From the NCBI GenBank assembly GCA_016787705.1, contig JAEUTP010000014.1:356352-420351 (forward strand): 64,000 bases of DNA, read 5' to 3'. This DNA is from Bacteroidia bacterium. GTDB taxonomy: Bacteria > Bacteroidota > Bacteroidia > B-17B0 > Aurantibacillaceae. Numbering within the stretch: the first letter of the stretch is position 1; each line of letters opens with the position of its first letter. The notes under the pieces were generated by a model that saw only the letters and a program-made list of their open reading frames with translations, was not told where the DNA came from and did no database searches. A program made the translations under genes and the position numbers. Positions 61,582 to 64,000 of this stretch are shown piece after piece.

Positions 61582-62214
61582 ATGAATGAATTAAAAGTAA
61601 AGCTAGGCTCAATCTTTGAAAAAGACTTGATTGATGAAATAATTGCAGAAGGTGAAATTCGTAGTATAAAGGAAGGCGAGCTTATAATGGATTATGGCAA
61701 ACCAGTTAGATTCATGCCAATTATCATTAGTGGTACAATTAGAGTAATGCGTAAAGATGAAGAAGATAGAGAGATTATTTTATACTACTTGAGCAATAAC
61801 GAAAGTTGTGCAATGGCTTATGCTTGTTGTATGGAAGCGAAAAAAAGCGAGGTGAGGGCAATTGCTGAAGATAATGTTGAAGTTATAATCATCCCTCATA
61901 CAAAACTGGACGAATGGTTAGTTAAATACCCCAGTTGGAAAAGCTACATTTTTAGCAGCTTTACACAGCGATTTAATGAACTTCTAAAATCATTAGAGAG
62001 TATTGCTTTCCACAAATTGGATGAAAGACTAATTAAATATCTAAAAGCAAAAGCAAAAGTAACCGGAAAAAACTCAGTTCAACTCTCTCATAATCAAATT
62101 GCCGAAGAGATGGGAACAAGCAGAGTTGTAGTTTCAAGATTATTAAAACAACTTGAAAACGATAAGAAACTCATTTTATACAGAAATGAGATAAAATTAT
62201 TAAGCACATTTTAG
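61582..62214 (+). CDS. Crp/Fnr family regulator with NtcA-like recognition helix
   Basis: A 210-residue transcription factor. The N-terminal beta-barrel domain includes a cysteine cluster (C76, C82 and C83 in NESCAMAYACCMEA) that could sense redox or sulfur species. The HTH is at about 168-195: QLSHNQIAEEMGTSRVVVSR. The recognition helix TSRVVVSRLLKQLE lacks the Glu of CRP and FNR and resembles the NtcA helix STRVTVTRLLGDLR. NtcA binds GTA-N8-TAC, the same layout as the repeated operators here. It is the last gene of the operon that begins after the operator at 56883, so it would regulate itself. This is the best candidate for the regulon activator. Confidence 0.9.
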   Translation: MNELKVKLGSIFEKDLIDEIIAEGEIRSIKEGELIMDYGKPVRFMPIIISGTIRVMRKDEEDREIILYYLSNNESCAMAYACCMEAKKSEVRAIAEDNVEVIIIPHTKLDEWLVKYPSWKSYIFSSFTQRFNELLKSLESIAFHKLDERLIKYLKAKAKVTGKNSVQLSHNQIAEEMGTSRVVVSRLLKQLENDKKLILYRNEIKLLSTF

Positions 62215-62296
62215 GTCATTTTATAAGTAAGCTTTTCTTTGCCTAAAAACAAAAACATACCCTGAAAGAAAGCCATTATACTAAAGGGGAATTAAT
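62215..62296. other. Short non-coding stretch at the right edge of the cargo
   Basis: AT-rich with no gene visible. It separates the regulator gene from the palindrome at 62297-62319. Confidence 0.4.
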
Positions 62297-62319
62297 TTAT
62301 CCGTCAATTTGACGGATAA
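62297..62319. repeat. 23-bp perfect palindrome containing TTGACGGATAA
   Basis: TTATCCGTCAA (62297-62307), one T, then TTGACGGATAA (62309-62319). A further CCGTCAA overlaps to 62326. The half-site TTGACGGATAA also occurs in the iteron-like array (25488-25498), 37 kb away on the other side of the cargo. Confidence 0.8.
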
Positions 62320-62330
62320 CCGTCAAAAAA

Positions 62331-62365
62331 TTGTTTTTAAGCGGGTTATTTTTAGCATATCTTTG
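62331..62365 (+). promoter_or_regulatory. Promoter of the cbs gene
   Basis: TATCTTTG (62358-62365) is a good -7 element, with a T-rich -33 region at 62331-62338. It lies just after the palindrome, so a protein bound there could affect this promoter. Confidence 0.65.
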
Positions 62366-62424
62366 TGCAGGAGACTTCGACATTTAGACCCTCCGCCTGA
62401 CACTAAAAAATAACAAAACGAAAA

Positions 62425-63798
62425 ATGAAAGTTTGCAAAACAATACTCGAAACAATTGGCAACACGCCAATGGTAAAAATAAATAAGATCACTAAAGACC
62501 TGCCTTGCGATGTATACGCAAAAGTAGAGACCTTTAATCCCGGTAACTCTATTAAAGACCGGATGGCCATCAAAATGATAGAAGACGCTGAAAAAGACGG
62601 ACGTTTAAAACCGGGAGGAACAATTATTGAAGGCACCAGCGGTAACACCGGTATGGGTTTGGCTATTGGCGCGGTAATTAAAGGTTACAAATGTATTTTT
62701 ACTACTACCGATAAACAAAGTAAAGAAAAAGTAGATGCCCTGCGCGCTTTTGGTGCAGAGGTAATTGTTTGCCCTACAGATGTAGAGCCGGAAGATCCGC
62801 GTTCGTATTATTCAGTGTCATCGCGTTTGGTAAATGAGATCCCTAATGCCTGGAAACCTAACCAATACGATAACTTAAGCAACTCGCAGGCGCATTACGA
62901 ACAAACCGGGCCTGAGATTTGGGATCAAACAGACGGAAAAATTACGCACTTAGTAGTTGGTGTTGGTACAGGCGGTACTATTTGCGGTACAGGAAAATAT
63001 TTAAAAGAAAAAAATCCGAATATTAAAATTTTGGGAATTGACACTTACGGTTCGGTATTTAAAAAATACAAAGAGACGGGAATTTTTGATAAGAACGAAA
63101 TTTACCCTTACATCACCGAAGGTATTGGCGAAGATTTTTTACCGGCCAATGTTGATTTTAACATCATTGATCATTTTGAAAAAGTAACCGATAAAGACGC
63201 GGCTGTTATGACGCGCCGCATACCAAAAGAAGAAGGTATTTTTGTAGGTAACAGCGCGGGCTCTGCTATGGCAGGCTTAATGCAGATGAAGCATATGTTT
63301 AAAAAAGGTGATGTGGTAGTGGTTATTTATCACGATCACGGTACACGTTACATGGGCAAAATGTTTAACGATGACTGGATGCGCGACCGCCACTTTTTAG
63401 AAGTAACAAAACCAAAAGCCATTGATCTTATTGCCAACCATAAAAATCAAAAACTATTAACGGTAGATGCCAACGCCACCGTGCAATCAGCTTTAGAAAC
63501 ACTGAGCAAATTCTCTATCTCTCAAATACCGGTAACAGAAAATGGCGAATATGTTGGTTCATTAAACGACAATTACATCTTCAGCAAATTAATGGAGAAT
63601 AACGATGTAAAAACTTACACCGTTAAAAGCTTAATGCAGGCACCCTTCCCAATTGTTGGAGAAAAAGCACCTATTGAAGAAGTAAGTAAATTAATTACCA
63701 AAGATAATAACGCTGTTTTATTACGTGACCTTGGCGGCAACATGCACATTATTACCAAGCACGATATTATTGAAGCGGTAGCGAAGATGGGGAATTAA
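62425..63798 (+). CDS. cbs: Cystathionine beta-synthase-type PLP enzyme
   Basis: Converts serine (or acetylserine) and homocysteine to cystathionine, or makes cysteine. The PLP lysine is K44 in NPGNSIKDRMA. EGTSGNTGMGLA near 68-79 binds the substrate, and VGVGTGGTICGTGKY near 178-192 binds the PLP phosphate. The C-terminal 125 residues are two CBS domains (LLTVDANATVQSALETLS and FPIVGEKAPIEEVS). At 457 residues it is full length. Base and codon use looks like the left flank of the window and unlike the 26-62 kb block, so it is probably chromosomal. Confidence 0.93.
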   Translation: MKVCKTILETIGNTPMVKINKITKDLPCDVYAKVETFNPGNSIKDRMAIKMIEDAEKDGRLKPGGTIIEGTSGNTGMGLAIGAVIKGYKCIFTTTDKQSKEKVDALRAFGAEVIVCPTDVEPEDPRSYYSVSSRLVNEIPNAWKPNQYDNLSNSQAHYEQTGPEIWDQTDGKITHLVVGVGTGGTICGTGKYLKEKNPNIKILGIDTYGSVFKKYKETGIFDKNEIYPYITEGIGEDFLPANVDFNIIDHFEKVTDKDAAVMTRRIPKEEGIFVGNSAGSAMAGLMQMKHMFKKGDVVVVIYHDHGTRYMGKMFNDDWMRDRHFLEVTKPKAIDLIANHKNQKLLTVDANATVQSALETLSKFSISQIPVTENGEYVGSLNDNYIFSKLMENNDVKTYTVKSLMQAPFPIVGEKAPIEEVSKLITKDNNAVLLRDLGGNMHIITKHDIIEAVAKMGN

Positions 63799-63802
63799 CG
63801 AC

Positions 63803-63845
63803 TAGCGGATATACAGCAGCATTGTTGTATACCCGCTATTTTATA
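63803..63845 (+). terminator. Terminator after cbs
   Basis: TAGCGG (63803-63808) pairs with CCGCTA (63833-63838), with further pairing of TATAC/GTATA inside, and a T-rich tail follows. Confidence 0.7.
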
Positions 63846-63938
63846 GCGCTTATACATTAGTTAGGCTGCATTAGGCGGGGCCCCTGCGTGTGCGGTCGCG
63901 TTTTACCAGGACAAATAAACGCCGAGATTTTATATCAC

Positions 63939-63971
63939 TTTTGATTTAAGCTTTTAGTCTTTATAATTTTG
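63939..63971 (+). promoter_or_regulatory. Promoter at the right edge of the window
   Basis: TTTTG (63939-63943), then 20 nt, then TAATTTTG (63964-63971) match the Bacteroidota -33/-7 consensus. The gene it serves begins beyond the window. Confidence 0.65.
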
Positions 63972-64000
63972 TAAGAGCTTCAAGTTGTTCGACCGATGTC

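Noticed and set aside
61582..62214. Calling this gene an NtcA orthologue
   Set aside because: The similarity is only in the recognition helix; the host is not a cyanobacterium and the sensor domain has a cysteine cluster, so only a specificity analogy is claimed.
63799..64000. tRNA or small RNA in the right-end region
   Set aside because: No cloverleaf or conserved RNA core is visible; the sequence holds a terminator and a promoter.

Overview
The window is AT-rich bacterial DNA from a member of the Bacteroidota. The evidence is Bacteroidota-type promoters (TAnnTTTG or TAnnTTTA at -7), starts without Shine-Dalgarno sequences, a carboxypeptidase-regulatory-domain TonB receptor, a Crp/Fnr pair, CstB-like persulfide dioxygenases and DUF3127. 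I cannot name the genus. No rRNA, tRNA or CRISPR array is visible.

Region 1 (1-21.3 kb) looks like ordinary chromosome: lysC-lysA, a SpoIIE-type phosphatase, a Kir channel, SCO1 and TlpA-like proteins, a STAS protein, a Fur-family regulator, an NlpC/P60 hydrolase, RecQ, an LTA-synthase-like sulfatase, a TonB receptor, a flavin reductase, a transglutaminase-like protein, DUF3127 and a type I asparaginase. The gaps hold five copies of palindromic repeats, each with outer inverted arms and usually a central hairpin.

Region 2 (about 21.4-26.4 kb) is a mobile-element module: a large serine recombinase whose last codons lie in a palindromic repeat, six unknown ORFs, and seven ATTGACGG-like repeats spaced mostly 20-22 bp.

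Region 3 (26.5-62.2 kb) is a long cargo block for reduced-sulfur metabolism and respiration. It carries sulfide:quinone oxidoreductase, three CstB-like persulfide dioxygenase-rhodanese fusions, single rhodaneses and a rhodanese-thioredoxin fusion, TauE/SafE, a SoxB-like hydrolase, a DsrE-like protein, a split YeeE/YedE transporter, a TsdA-like dihaem cytochrome and a porin. It also carries a cbb3 oxidase (ccoN plus a ccoO-ccoP-like fusion), an orphan aa3-type subunit I, OxyR-KatG, Prx6 and a short HemA. The likely flow is sulfide to persulfide (SQR), persulfide to sulfite or thiosulfate (CstB-like), sulfite export (TauE), thiosulfate uptake or oxidation (YeeE, TsdA), with electrons passing to cytochromes c and the oxidases.

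The main finding is a shared promoter architecture in region 3. A palindrome close to GTAAC-N4-GTTAC, equivalent to GTA-N8-TAC, lies exactly 22 nt upstream of a -7 element at eight promoters and at nearly that distance at two or three more. This fits class II activation by a Crp/Fnr protein centred near -41.5. The Crp/Fnr protein at 61582-62214 has a recognition helix resembling that of cyanobacterial NtcA, which binds GTA-N8-TAC, and its own operon starts with such a site. A second Crp/Fnr protein with an FNR-like helix lies at 31843-32469.

Region 4 (62.3-64 kb) returns to chromosome-like sequence with a cystathionine beta-synthase-type gene. Just before it is a 23-bp perfect palindrome built from the same TTGACGGATAA word as the repeat array of region 2, which hints that 21.4-62.3 kb is one element.
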